DNA of 64,000 bases, taken from assembly GCF_030272615.1 (NCBI RefSeq), contig NC_081415.1, positions 623,161,740 through 623,225,739 of the forward strand, read 5' to 3'. Below the pieces are notes generated by a model, which was not told the DNA's origin, made no database searches, and worked only from the letters and a program-made list of their open reading frames with translations. This document shows positions 1 to 11,479 of the stretch, piece after piece. The position numbers and the translations under genes are program-made. Positions within the stretch are counted from its first letter, which is position 1, and every line of letters starts with the position of its first letter. Source of the stretch: Cryptomeria japonica. Its lineage: Eukaryota > Streptophyta > Pinopsida > Cupressales > Cupressaceae.

Positions 1-256
1 TTATTATAGTTCAAGAAATGGATCAAAGGAAAACTATTCTAGCAATGATATGAAATCAAAATAGTGGATTAGGGTTAGTTCACATATGATGTACCACCAT
101 TTACGTATGGTGGCCCAAATATCTACAATGCCATGTCACTAAGATGTTTATAGAAAATATCATTTCCTGCAAAAAATTCATGGGATCATTAGTCCAAAAT
201 GAGTGATCATAAAGTAAATTACAATTAGACTAAATATAATAATAATTTTAAAGTAC

Positions 257-1373
257 CTAGAACCTTTTGTATCTTTAAGGGAATCATTTCTTTGTCACTC
301 ACCACCAATGTGGCCTTCAACGTTCCTGTACTAGCAATATGATAAGATCCAGGAAATGATGGTATGTTATCAGCAGTAGTCACCTCTGATGCATCCTCAT
401 GTGCATCTCCTCCTACAAAAAATGAATCCATTATGAAATACCCCCAAGAAAGAATGCTGGAAGGGAAATAAACACATAACAAAAGATAGAGCAAAAGAGG
501 GATCTACCAATAGTGGGCAGGCCAATATGACGTGCAATAGAGGATGTCTGCATGCTACGTGTTGTCGATATTGCAGTCAGTAATACAAGTGGGGCTGACC
601 TTTGATGAGGTAGCAATGACAGTTGCACAGGAACATTGATAGGACTTGAAGAATAATAAATTAAATATATGAAAAGTGCAAGAATTGTAAACAAGGATGA
701 ACCTTTTTTTTGAAGATTGACAGTATCAAGTATGATGTGTTTTGGGTACTCAAAGTGATAAGCCAAGCAAGCGATAATACAAGAAAATCGTCATCACTTG
801 AAGTACCTGCAACACCCTGATCATGGCAATGAATTTCATGAGGGCAGATAAATTGTTGTAAAAACAACACGTATATATTTTAGTTAATGACATAAAAGAG
901 AATAAAATATAAACCATTATTGAACTTTTGTTATAATTAAAGATTTCATTACTGCTTACTTGCAAGTTTTTTGCTGTCTAAATCAATACTTGCACCCTCT
1001 CTCGTATCTCATCAGTCATATGATGCACGACAACCAAAGCAACAATCTCTTTAGTAATTTTTCTAAGAGGCTTTTTTATGAATTCCATAGGGTGTGTGGA
1101 ATTTTTAGGGTCATCATTGCTTAATCCTATTGAGTCCACATCCCTAGAGAGGTGGTCAGGTACTACAGCTCACTTTCCCTTTCCCTGAACATCTATCTGT
1201 GTCAAGAATATCATTAACAATTACAAAATTAGTCTAAATCACTAAAAAAATGAACATAATAATGTAACAGTTTACTTCTATCTAATTTATACAATTACAA
1301 TGACGTTTACCTGCTCGGTAGAAGTGTCACAACCTGCATCCCTGTCTATGATATGTGATGGATCCATGTCACC
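257..1373 (-). pseudogene. Downstream exons of a SET-domain gene remnant (C-terminal part, unknown domain)
   Basis: At least four short exon-like blocks follow the SET exon on the minus strand. Block 1311-1373 is bounded by AG at 1375-1374 and GT at 1310-1309 and holds 21 whole codons. Block 960-1196 is bounded by AG at 1198-1197 and GT at 959-958 and holds 79 whole codons in the same phase, with a TGA near its start and a TAG near its end. Blocks about 508-644 and 257-412 are also flanked by AG and GT and read as hydrophilic protein (for example SSIARHIGLPTI and HEDASEVTTADNIPSFPGS). No family was recognised. Retained splice phases argue that these were real exons of one gene; the in-frame stops argue that it is dead. 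The gene probably continues beyond the left edge of the window. Confidence 0.45.
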
Positions 1374-1517
1374 CTATGACAAAGAAAAAATATAAAAAAC
1401 AACAAAATTAAACCAATAGACTTAGCAAAAAAACTTCATAATAAAATGGTATATTGGATTCATTAATTGGCGGTTGGTTAATTTGAATGGTATATAGTAT
1501 GTACCACCCCCATGATA

Positions 1518-2255
1518 TTAATTTTTTTTTGTATCTATACAATTCAAACTGTAATCGATTCGAAGCTCTTCACATGCACTTATTGATTTTATCGCACATA
1601 CGAGTACATGATTTCCCTCCCGCACCTCAAATATGCAATTGGATTGTTTATTATTTGACCCAGGTTGCGTACTATTTATAAAACCTACAATATTCCCTGT
1701 TGCTTTTAGCTGACCATCAATGTATACAGTCACTCATTTACTTTGATCATTATCTTTCTGTTGTATACAATTTGCTGACAGTGCATACCTACACATACTT
1801 TTTTTATATTGAACAATTTACATCCAATTATTGTAATTGTAACAAGGTCTGACAAACTCCATCAATTCAACAACTTTGTTGTAATAGACCTTTATGTCGT
1901 CCATGTAAAATAAGCCGAAACCATGTAACAACGAAGGTGCTATGCGATATATCCTATTGTTAACACAAAAATCGGTGTTTATTGGAGGAAGTTCCTTGGG
2001 CACCCATTGTTTCTATAGATGTTTGTACCTCAGTGGCACATCAATGTCATCTTTGGTCTTATCATCATAAGAACATGACGCTCCTTGAGCAAGGAAAAAT
2101 TTCATGCGTTTATTGAATTTTCTTCTAATCTTTTGACCTCTTGTTGATCTCCCTATTCTAGACCTACTACATGTCTCACTTTCATTTTCTATTCCTGCAT
2201 TTACCTCACTCGATGAAGACAAATATGACAAATACCTATTTGGGGGTACCTGCAC
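1518..2255 (-). pseudogene. SET-domain-like protein exon, three in-frame stops
   Basis: A single minus-strand frame runs through this whole block and is broken only by TAG at about 2013-2015, TAA at about 1818-1820 and TGA at about 1734-1736. Its first part is basic and low in complexity (RGQKIRRKFNKRMKFFLAQG). It then reads LLHGFGLFYMDDIKV, MEFVRPCYNYNNWM, RYALSANCIQQKD, VYIDGQLKATGNIVGFINS, SNCIFE and ISACEELRIDYSLN. The order of a GxGLF block, an N-I-x-x-F-I-N block, a small-residue plus Cys stretch and a final EEL-x-x-DY block is that of the SET fold of protein lysine methyltransferases. The canonical NHSCxPN box is altered, so substrate and activity cannot be inferred. An acceptor-like GTGCAG lies just before the block. 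It lies 1.3 kb downstream of the CACTA transposase on the same strand. It could be a captured host gene, an element accessory gene or an independent neighbour. Confidence 0.55.
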
Positions 2256-2950
2256 TCCATCAAATGAGAGAGTTAATTGGTAATGAGAGAGAAATTTTGT
2301 AAATGAGGGTAATGTTGATGAAGAAGTCAGCCCTAAAGTTGATTTTGGGATTAAAATTTGAATAAGTCCAATTGGGGCCTCAAGTGTTGATAACTATATT
2401 AGATTTACTGCTAATGTCGAGGTTTCAAAAACTGAGGAAGTTTGTTTTCCAAGTAATTTATAAAAAAAAAACTGTTTCTATTAGGTGTATTGACTAGTTA
2501 TACTTGTCCATCCATGAGACTATGCAGGATCCTTGTCAAAGGGGTTTAGGTTCCTGCACATGTAATTGAATTATCTTATGAAAGCTAAAAATTACATAGT
2601 ACACAACATGAACAACATGAACTTTGTAGATAAAAATAATATTAATTAATAAAAAGATGTTGTCATCAAAATCATTGTAAATTTTTTAATTCCTTACCTT
2701 TACTTTATGTAGACTATGCAAGATCCTCAACTAAATGGTTGACGATGTCTGTAGTCAATGACCTATTCCCACCAAGGGTGACAACATCACATGGGGACTA
2801 TACATGAAATCAACACCATCAACTGAGCATCATAAGCATTACTACATTTGTACATTCATAAACAATAAATACATATGTATCATAAGCATCATAAGCATCA
2901 TATGGTGTATCATCATTTATGTAATTGAACATCATAATTAGCATCACATA

Positions 2951-3180
2951 TGTGTCATCATAAACATGTAATCCATCACATATGTATCATAAATCACCAT
3001 CCATCACATAGGTAATAAACAATCTACATTCTATAAATAAACACAAAGTTCAAAAAATGTCACATGTATCATCATAAACATGTAATCCATTGCATATGTA
3101 TTTTAAATTAGCATCCATCACATAGCTAATAAACAATCCAAATTCCATAAATAAACACAAAGTTTTAAAAATGTCACATA
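2951..3180. repeat. Two-unit tandem repeat, period about 114 bp
   Basis: Units starting at 2951 and 3065 share the order TCATCATAAACATGTAATCC, a CATATGTAT box, a CATCCATCACATAG box, AATAAACAATC, AATAAACACAAAGTT and AATGTCACAT. They differ by scattered substitutions. The repeat lies between the SET exon and the poly-Asp tract and is probably intronic or spacer sequence. Confidence 0.8.
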
Positions 3181-3355
3181 AATAGTCACTCTCCCTATCT
3201 CCATCTCCATATTAAAAGGTGCATCATGAATTAATTATGTAATGGAATTAGAATTCAAAACATAATGAATTCATTATGTAAAAAAATTCTATCAAGAAAT
3301 CAATATTAAATAGATAATATAATAATCGCATACCTCATACATTTCATTCATCATC

Positions 3356-3373
3356 ATGAACATCATGATCATG

Positions 3374-3446
<73 letters not shown>

Positions 3447-3519
3447 CCACCACCACCATCATCGTCTTAGCCATCATCATCACCATCACCATCACCATCA
3501 CCATCACCATCACCATCAC

Positions 3520-3580
<61 letters not shown>

Positions 3581-3600
3581 TTCTTATTCTTCTTCTTCAT
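3356..3600. repeat. (ATC)n / (CACCAT)n microsatellite, poly-Asp and Gly-Asp coding on the minus strand
   Basis: An almost pure CAT/ATC trinucleotide tract surrounds a central (CACCAT)n block near 3478-3525. Read on the minus strand in the frame of the adjacent DUF4216 ORF it gives long Asp runs, a Gly-Asp alternation and another Asp run. This suggests the simple repeat grew inside an acidic C-terminal tail and not in neutral spacer. A TAA in the Glu/Asp run near 3587 now stops the frame before the tract. Confidence 0.95.
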
Positions 3601-3958
3601 CATCATCGAGAAACTGTCGATCGTGATCATCATCTACTTCATCTTCTACTTCTTCGGTATGTTCTTCTTCCATCATATTATACTTTATCGGCCTTCCTCT
3701 TTGATCATGTCTAACGATAAATGACCAACCCAGTTTATGTGGAACCTCTGAGTAAAATACTTTCTCACATTGGCTTGGAAGAACATAGGGCTCATCCCCA
3801 ACTAGTTCAAATGACCTTGTATTAACCATTGTAAAACCATTATCATGTTCAATAATAATTCTATCAGGATTTTTTTTATTCAATCGTAGCTTGTACCATT
3901 TGATGATGAACAAAACTAACTTGAAGGAATTAAAGTCACACTCAAGTATATCATCCAA
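3584..3958 (-). pseudogene. CACTA transposon DUF4216 domain with acidic tail
   Basis: This open stretch of about 124 codons contains LECDFNSFKLVLFIIKWYKL, GFTMVNTRSFELVGDEPYVL and CEKVFYSEVPHKLGWSFIV. That is the order of the DUF4216 domain at the C-terminus of many plant En/Spm (CACTA) transposase ORFs: a conserved FxxVLFxxxW, an N-terminal GFTxVN and a final QxxQVFY-like box. After it comes HTEEVEDEVDDDHD and then Asp/Glu runs entering the microsatellite. It belongs with the TNP2 and DUF4218 pieces upstream on the same strand. The role of DUF4216 is unknown; presence within a transposase polyprotein is established for the family. Confidence 0.75.
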
Positions 3959-4129
3959 AATGCCATAGTATCGATTTTGAGGCTATTGAGGATGTATGTC
4001 ATTTCTCGATGAAATATTTGTCACCTCAAAGACTGCAGCGATGCCAGAATCACAAGTTTTCTTCATGTCATCCAACTTTTTTATGAGAAATTTATGACCA
4101 TTGCAACACATAGTGTTGTGGTGTTTGAC

Positions 4130-4860
4130 CTATGATATGTCAAACATGTAAAAATTATTGCATTGTGAGTTAATAAACATATGGGTGATTAATAAATTTA
4201 TACGTACTTGTTTATCTATTAGACCATATGCTAAATCAATTTCCCCTTGTGTAACGTTGGAATCTCCATTAGGATGAGCTTCTTTAACCAATGAAGCCAC
4301 ACCTTCCCATGTTAATGTGCGTCCAAAATGTTGACAACGTTCAATCCATACCGTCATCCTATTAAGATTGTTTTCAATATACAAATGTAGTGCATCCCAC
4401 TCTTGACCAACTGTATAAAAATTAAATAGACGTCTTACAACCAATTTATTTTGAAGATTAAGAATTAATTAACTACAATAACATCTTATAATTACCTCTC
4501 ACTTTCCTCAATCTACCTTCCCTTGTCAAGTACTCCCCTTTGAATTTGTTAATGGGGTTGGGATTCCAAATGCGATCCACGTGGATCTTTGCTGCAAACT
4601 TAGGAAGATATTCAGAAATGTACACCATAGTCTGGTATACCATATATCCCTCCACCATAGAACCCTCAGGATATTCTCTTTATCGAACCAAAGCCTTCAA
4701 AAATTTCAAGTGCCTCTCAACCATCCACATTGTCCTAGTGTGTACAGGTCCACACAATTCAATCTCCTCAATTTGGTGTATGAGGTAGTGTTCTTGTGCA
4801 TTGAAAAAAGTTGGAGGTAGACACTTTTGCATTTCACATATTATATGAGAAATTTTTCTC
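4130..4860 (-). pseudogene. CACTA transposon DUF4218 domain region
   Basis: From about 4848 downwards the minus strand reads CLPPTFFNAQEHYLIHQIEE, CGPVHTRTMWMVERHLKFLK, YPEGSMVEGYMVYQTMVYIS and EYLPKF. This is the typical DUF4218 sequence found between the TNP2 core and DUF4216 in plant CACTA transposases. One TAA interrupts it near 4680. A linker frame at 4130-4444 (QEWDALHLYIENNLNRM) matches the poorly conserved segment that usually follows. The frame changes around 4450-4490, either an intron or indel decay. Confidence 0.8.
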
Positions 4861-5163
4861 TTCCAATATTTAATATCTTATTTATGGATTTCTTTACATG
4901 ACAACCACCCACAAGATATTCAAGACACAAAAAAATATATTACATAACAAGTAAAACAAATCACAAATATAATATCTATATAATGAATTGAACAAATATC
5001 ACTACTTATCTTATGCATTTTCCAAGATCCTATATGACTTGCTTGACATTATTGTCGAAGTCGTCTAGGAGAGATAGGGGTAGAACATACTGTAACAATT
5101 ATAAAATTATCTTTTCATTTTTTTCTAACATAATACAATGAAAAGTACACGTATGTGCAGTAT

Positions 5164-6790
5164 TTAAATACATAGTAAAAACACAAGAACATGAATTACC
5201 TTAATGAAGGTATGCCAATCATGCATTTTCATCCCTAGCCCAAATTCACTTTTCTTTGATATGAGATTGTTTATGTTCGCAGCAAATATTGTGGGAAATC
5301 GAATTTTTTGTATGACTTCTTTTATAGCATTGCTTTGTTGGTCCATTAATAACCAAGGAAGCTCACTTATATTAATCCGGTCTGCATTGTTTTTTGATTG
5401 AATGAAATTTAACATTGCATGATTGGAATCTTGAATGTCACTAGATATTTTGACAATTTTTTCTTTGTCATGCCTTCCATCCAATATTTTCCATAATGTC
5501 TTTGTTATATTCTTTCCAATATGCATAGTATCAAACAAATGCACAATTTGTAACTTCTCGTAGTAGGGAAACCTAATAAATTGTCAGGGATAGCTTTTTA
5601 GTCCCTTAGGAAGGTGGTCATTTATGCCTTCACGACCTTCATGATCATCAATCACATCATCGATAAACAAAAAAATATAGAAAAGATATTTTATGACATA
5701 AACCATTAGATGGAATGACATTACCTTGATGATTAATTCTATTATATTCCAACTTCAACAGGTGAGGTTTCATTCTTCGTGGCTTTGATGTATTCTCTTC
5801 TTTCCCATTGAAAAGATGTTTTTCAGTATTTCGATACTTATGATTTTTGTGGAGAAAGTGCCTATACTCATCAAACACCTGCTTTCCTAAACTTTTTGAA
5901 TGATGAGATTTCATCTTTAGACCACAAACTGGACATGCAAATTTTCCCTTTGTTTGAAGACCTACAAGATAATGTATAATTCGATTAAATATGATAATTT
6001 TTTGAATTATAATGTTCATGCACAACTTAAACACTATAACATACCACAAAAATGTGTTAGCCCTCAGGCATCATGTATTGTCCAAAGAAGCATCACATGG
6101 AATTGAAATTTTCTTTGTCCTATTTGTCTAGAAATGTCATACATAGTGACACCATTCTATAACTCTAGTAACTTGTTGATAAGAGGCTCGATATATACAT
6201 TCATATCTTTAACTTGGTACTTACCTAATCGAATGAACAAAAACATTACATGATTATTATGACCATTTTATTGCAATACTTATAATTAAATGTAGACAAC
6301 TATATTTAAATGATAAAATACTTGGAACAATCATTTCCAACATTATGTGCTCCCTCTTTACTGACATCCATGGAGGAATGTTATTGTTGATAACAAAAAT
6401 AGGCCACATTGAGTAAACAGATCTCATCTCTCCAAATGGATTGACACCGTCCATTGCCAATGAAAGCCTAAGATTACAAGGTTCTTCTTTAAAGTGTTCC
6501 CACTTTTCCTCTATGTCTATAAATGTTGAACCATCCGCAGGCATTCGAATAATGTCAACTTGACTTCTATTGCATGCATGGTAATCCATAAATTGTGCTA
6601 GGCTAGTGCACTTGAATAATCTTTGCATATGTGGAATAATGCGAATATAGAGAAGAACCTTGCAAGGAACCCTTTTTGTTATTTGATTTGTTTGATATCT
6701 AAAGATATGACACCCAGGGCATTCAGTTCAAAATTCATGTTGTTCTGATATATAATATGATCATTGGGACAAGCATCTATTGCTTGATAC
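5164..6790 (-). pseudogene. TNP2-type CACTA (En/Spm) transposase core
   Basis: Three consecutive blocks cover the TNP2 transposase, the cut-and-paste enzyme of CACTA elements. Block 1 (about 6790-6257) reads AIDACPNDHIIYQ, then after a one-base shift near 6740 CPGCHIFRYQTNQ, MQRLFKCTSLAQFMDYH, LAMDGVNPFG and NNIPPWMSVK. Block 2 (about 5990-5720) reads KFACPVCGLKMKS and YRHFLHKNHKYRN, the internal Cys motif. Block 3 (about 5650-5164) reads DDHEGREGINDHLPKG, then HLFDTMHIGKN and MHDWHTF. The acidic residues within DGVNPFG and HLFDTMH are at positions conserved in the family. Gaps with different frames between blocks could be introns or decay. No CACTA-type terminal inverted repeat could be placed with confidence. 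Confidence 0.85.
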
Positions 6791-7051
6791 TCCATTCCAA
6801 TATCTTTTATAATGGCAGTAATTCTCAGTATGAGCGAGACAGAATATTTGATGGTGGTAACAAAAAATCACCTATCAATCTATAGAAAAAAAATATAATT
6901 TGTTAATATAAAGAATATTAATGGTATAGCATGATTCACCGTTTATTATGACATATATGACATACCTTAACATACGTGAGATTGTTATGTTGGATAAACC
7001 ATTCATAACCTTCAAGTTCACCAACAACAATACAACGGAGAGAAGAGTTGT

Positions 7052-7600
7052 CTATGAGCCTTTGTAAAGGGCCTTAGATGCCTTCTCAAGTACAGGGACA
7101 TCATGAACAACATCAAGGTCATCTTCATCAACATGATCAGCTGTGCGAGTACTAAATGTGTCATGGATCAATGTATTTGGAAAATCATCTTCAATTGTGT
7201 TTTGTGGCTCATGATCATCATCTTCCATGAGATCATTATCTTCAACTTCGATATTCACATCTCCATGTTCGTCCACTTTGAAAACCATATTATTCGGGTT
7301 GTGTTGATCCATATCATGTGCTTCAGGGTGCTTAACCTATATTAAATTGATAAACATAAATAAACCATGATCATGATCTCATCATCAAGTGATTTATTAT
7401 GTATATAAATTGTTAAAATGATATAATGAAAAACTTACCAATGGATGATAATCATGTCCACCTTCAATGTGACCATGCAGCCTATAATGTTTCTTAGTTC
7501 TTTTGATTACAAGTCTTCTAATCTTTAACCCCTTATAAATTTTGCAAGGGCAACAACATTTTCCATCACCTTTTCTTTTCAAGTTAGACTACAATCTAGA
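7052..7600 (-). pseudogene. Transposase-associated (TAM-like) N-terminal domain of the CACTA element
   Basis: The minus strand at 7582-7397 reads CCCPCKIYKGLKIRRLVIKR and HYRLHGHIEGGHDYHPLV. It resembles the Cys/His-rich transposase-associated domain before TNP2, whose usual form is CPCxxCxN followed by HLxxxGF. After a gap the frame at 7312-7052 is acidic (NIEVEDNDLMEDDDHEPQNT), a linker typical between this domain and the transposase core. The order TAM, acidic linker, TNP2, DUF4218, DUF4216 agrees with one decayed element read right to left. Confidence 0.6.
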
Positions 7601-7639
7601 AATTGTCTCCTTGTTTTGTTGTTCGCTGATATTGTCTAA

Positions 7640-9800
7640 CATGGTCTTTCTTCATAGCCAAGAAAATCAGGCTATAGAAATAGTTATATAGAAGTTGAAA
7701 TTTTAGTTATGAAATCATGTTTTAGTATAATATACCAAATTTAATTTACTTGAACATAGAAATTATCATCATTGAACCAAAACCATTTAACTCTTCTTTT
7801 TCATCTCAAAACATATCTAATGGCTTTGTGGTATGCAATCCTTGTATCATATCTTAATTTGACTAATGTCTAATTGGGGTAATCCATGAGTGTCTAATGT
7901 TAATTCATTATCAATGCTGTGAAGTCATCGCGAGTATGGTGATAGTCATTCCTTATAGGATCCTCACAATACTGTCCAAATTAGTCTAAAAGGAAAGCAA
8001 CTATCCATTCCCATTCTCATGCATACTTACATGACTAATGTTGCCCTTGTGTATCCTAAAGATTGTAGAGACCTTATCTTACTTGCCTAATCAATGTGGT
8101 TGTTGTCCTAATATGAAATACTGAGTTCTACTCTTGCCTCTGCATCACACTTCTCACATCATGTTTCTTCAACAAAACACACTAATATGAATTGAGCCAA
8201 CACCATGAGGAGAGGGTCAAGTATCATGGCAACTAATCATAATATGTGAAGATGGGGTTCACACATAAGTGTTGACTCTCAACAATGCCACACTTCCAAA
8301 ATTGTCAGTCTCAAGACTTCTCCTATTAGGTCAACACTCATTGATGGACACAAGGCCAAATCAATGTATCTAGGCTTCTAACTCCTTACTCTAGGCTTGA
8401 AGGACCCTACACAAGGTCTTTGAGCACTCACTTGGTATTACAATAGAAAGAGACTTCCTCTAGAACTTTGTTTGCAATCCACACATCATTGGTAATCATT
8501 GTTATGATGGATGGTCTATTAGGACGATAAATAAAATGCTTATTCTTTGTCCACCCTTTAAAACTAAAACAAGGTATTTGACATGGCAGGGTTCCCACAC
8601 ATCACTTCAACAACAAACATTAAGAAATTCAACCTTTTGCCTTCTCAATGCATTTTTTTTTCTTTCACTAGTTTTCTCAATCTGATACATAGGGATATCA
8701 GACCTTTCATGGCATCATCACACACGCCTTCCAATATGTAGTCCTTTCATATTTTAGGTGTCTAGACACTATGTTGTTGTTAAGTATTTATGTAGTCTTA
8801 AGACATCTCATGACTCCATTACATGTCCACACTTAGGTTTACAAACACAACTCTGTCAAAACAAAAACAATATCAATAGTAAAACGATGACTGTGACAAT
8901 CAATACCCTTAGGACAGTCATAGAAATTTAATCTACTTCATTTGGTTTTGATCCAAAAACCATTCTGAAGGTTGCATAAGGTCACCTCACCCCTCTCTTT
9001 GTCATCAACCACTTCAAAATACCAATCGCTTGGTCTTCCCACCAAATTCTTCTCTCTTATTGCCTTTTACTGTCTGATACATAGAGATATCAGGTTGTCC
9101 TCATGCCCAAACACATACCGAATCTAATTTGGAGCCCTGTACACAACATAATATGATACATAGCATGAACAAAGGTCTTCCCACACATTTGGGTGAATTT
9201 ATATTCATGGGAGACCAAACTATACATTATTTACTCCTCTTGGTAAACACTAGGCAGGGTTTTTACATTTTTTGGAAAAACTATGATATCTTCTTTAAAA
9301 CACTATGAAATTCAATGCCACAAAAGGACAAAATGAAGTTAACTCTATAAACTACAATCTTGTATTTATTTTTTAATCAATGCTTTCCTACATTTTTTGA
9401 TCTTCCATCTTGTTAGAAATCTCATCTCTATTATGCTTTGATGGATGTCGCATCCTGTTACAATCCTCACATTTTGGCACTGGCAGAAAGGGTTTTAGCA
9501 AATGTTGTGGAATATGGCTTTTACATCTACCAATTGTCATTCCATCTTGTGCATATGGCTTTTACATGTAGAAGAAATAAATTTGATAAATAGGCCATAT
9601 GGTGGATGATAAGTGAAGGATGTAAGTACTAAAGGTGTGGCACTAGTGGCTTTGGTACATGAAGGTGACTAGAGGTTGTGGAAGGAGAAATGGTGGAAGT
9701 TTGATCTATGGTAGAGGTGGGAGTAGATTTTATTTACAAATGAAAATTTTAAACTAATACTCATAAAATAGCTAGAAATCCAACTTAAGGCATTCTATTT
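7640..9800. other. Gene-free stretch upstream of the CACTA transposase
   Basis: No ORF of convincing content was seen on either strand. This would hold the 5' end of the CACTA element and its subterminal repeats. The only patterned sequence is a 22-bp hairpin-forming motif, TCTGATACATAGGGATATCA at 8681, repeated as TCTGATACATAGAGATATCA at 9073. Confidence 0.5.
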
Positions 9801-9812
9801 GTTAATAAATTT

Positions 9813-9836
9813 CTCTACCATTGAGCTACTGCCCCC
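9813..9836 (-). repeat. tRNA-like 5' half (A-box), possible SINE head
   Basis: The reverse complement reads GGGGGCAGTAGCTCAATGG followed by TAGAG, which looks like the acceptor strand and D-arm of a tRNA with an RNA polymerase III A box. The downstream part has only a weak B-box candidate and no tRNA fold, so this is not a functional tRNA. It could be the head of a degraded SINE or a tRNA pseudogene fragment. Confidence 0.4.
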
Positions 9837-10404
9837 TTTCTTACCATTCCATTGTTGGCTTGAGTGTAGATTATTTTCAACACCCATTATAAGACACATT
9901 ATAGGTTCTTGGGGCTCCTAACCTAACCTAGCTTTGATAACATTTTGAGCTACTACTCATGGACTGGTTAGGTTACCAAGATATGACATTCTATTTGTTG
10001 TTAGAATGCAATCTATGACTAAGTATTAGAGGATCTTACTAACTTTGGTATCATGCTTTTATGTGTCTCTAACGTGACTCCTAGTAACTATATAAGGATC
10101 TTACTAGTCCTAGATCTATGCCTTGTCTTTTTGATATGGTTCCTAGTGAGAATATATGAATGTTACTAGTTCTAAATGTCATAACTTTGTGTTTTGCATG
10201 CTCCATGTGTGTTACCAATGTTACTCATATTACTCACTTTTCACTTCCCTTTTATCTCAATATTGTAGATTGACAATATCATAAATCTTGGGAGCTATTA
10301 CCTTTCCAAACTTGTAGTCATCTTGACTCTTCAATATCTTGGTTTCAGAATATTTGGTTTCTCCATATTTTCCCAAGAGTACATGAGCATAATTTCATAC
10401 TCTT

Positions 10405-10900
10405 GCTAAGAGGGGGCTAAATATTGCATCATAAGTTGTATCTCTTTATAAATATACACTAGGTTTGGACTCACTTTAGTGGTTGTGCCTTATTTATGCC
10501 TAATTAGGTTTCAGAATGTTTCCATAAATTTGGTTCATTCCCTTATTCATGATTCCATAAATTTGGTTCATTCCCTTATTCATGATATTCCTCATGGCTC
10601 AATTTTCTAGGACTAGGGTCTTGGGAATCCTTATTCATGGAAATTGGACCTAAAATTTGAAAGATGAATGTTGGATTCACAAATAATAGGAATTACTTCC
10701 GAATTTGGACTTTTCCAAAAGTTCAATTTGAAAAGGTGCAAGCTTCATATAGATACAAGTCTATCTCTCATTTCAAACCGCTATAGACTCCAACCCACAT
10801 CTACCAATTTTTCAATCAAGCAATTCAAATCAATTGAGCATAGATCTATAATCAAGGAACAAAGCATTCAAAGATACAACTTTGTTACATCAGTTATGAT
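10405..10900 (+). repeat. LTR-like fragment following a purine tract
   Basis: AAGAGGGGGCTAAATA at about 10408 looks like a polypurine tract. It is followed by TTGCATCATAAGTTGTA, which resembles the start of the Gypsy LTR at 16,979 (TGTAGCATCATAAATTGTA). The rest is diverged and the right end cannot be placed. A 33-bp perfect tandem duplication lies inside. Confidence 0.35.
10520..10585. repeat. Perfect 33-bp tandem duplication
   Basis: The unit beginning TTCCATAAATTTGGTTCATT and ending TTATTCATGA occurs twice back to back, 10520-10552 and 10553-10585, without differences. It is therefore young compared with its surroundings. Confidence 0.95.
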
Positions 10901-11054
10901 CAACTACATTATGTTTTTCCATGATGAAAGCATACACTAACATGTTCTAGAAATATTAAAGAATTCAAAATTGAGGTATATTTTTCAATTTTTTATTTAC
11001 ATATATGTTTGAAACATATTAACACAAACTGTAAAGTTATGAAGCTTGCTCTTC

Positions 11055-11233
11055 TAGATACCTCCCTAGAACTAGTTCAAGATGACTCTCACACACATTT
11101 GTAAATGTGCAAGGAAACATAGATATGCCTAAGTCTTAGAGAATAGTATAACTGCGGTATAGTATGCTCTCAGACTTAGGCATATCTGCTTCCTCTGCTA
11201 GATACCTCCCTAGAATTAGTAAGCTCGTTCTTC
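11055..11233. repeat. Foldback (about 31-38 bp arms) flanked by 22-bp direct repeats
   Basis: AGATATGCCTAAGTCT at 11121 pairs with AGACTTAGGCATATCT at 11172-11187, and pairing continues inward through AGAG/CTCT and ATAGTATA/GTATAGTAT to a loop of a few bases. Outward, AGGAA pairs with TTCCT. The hairpin is bracketed by TAGATACCTCCCTAGAA(C/T)TAGT at 11055-11076 and 11199-11220. It is further associated with AAGCTTGCTCTTC at about 11042 and AAGCTCGTTCTTC at 11221. It could be a miniature foldback element or a small-RNA precursor; no transcript evidence exists. Confidence 0.7.
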
Positions 11234-11479
11234 ACTGTGTATACTTCCTAGTGCCATGGTAGGGGCAGGGTGGGAGAGAGAGAAAAGAGAAACAGAAGTC
11301 GATTTCCCTCTGGCGCATATAGAATTCATGGTGGCAAAAGGGGAAGACTGAACATCGACAATCGCAGCATGGGGGCAACATTAAAAGACTTTCGATGACC
11401 TAGGAATGACGAAGCACAAGTAGTTATGAAATGCAGTGGATAGCTCAAGCAATGGGTGAGACGCAAGCAATTCCTCATA

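Noticed and set aside
2880-3180. CRISPR-like array
   Set aside because: Repeats are two diverged units of about 114 bp, without regular spacers, in a plant nuclear context.
3292-3724. Long poly-Met and poly-Ile frames over the ATC microsatellite on both strands
   Set aside because: They are frame shadows of the simple repeat; only the Asp-encoding frame continues a recognisable ORF.
1-9800. Terminal inverted repeats CACTA/TAGTG for the CACTA element
   Set aside because: Several CACTA/TAGTG pentamers occur, but none could be paired with a matching end and a 3-bp target duplication.
9813-9836. Functional tRNA gene
   Set aside because: Only the acceptor/D-arm half is present; no anticodon or T-arm that pairs.
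9900-9960. Minus-strand PBS (TTATCAAAGCTAG) implying another Copia LTR
   Set aside because: Too degenerate, and no LTR end or gag frame adjoins it.
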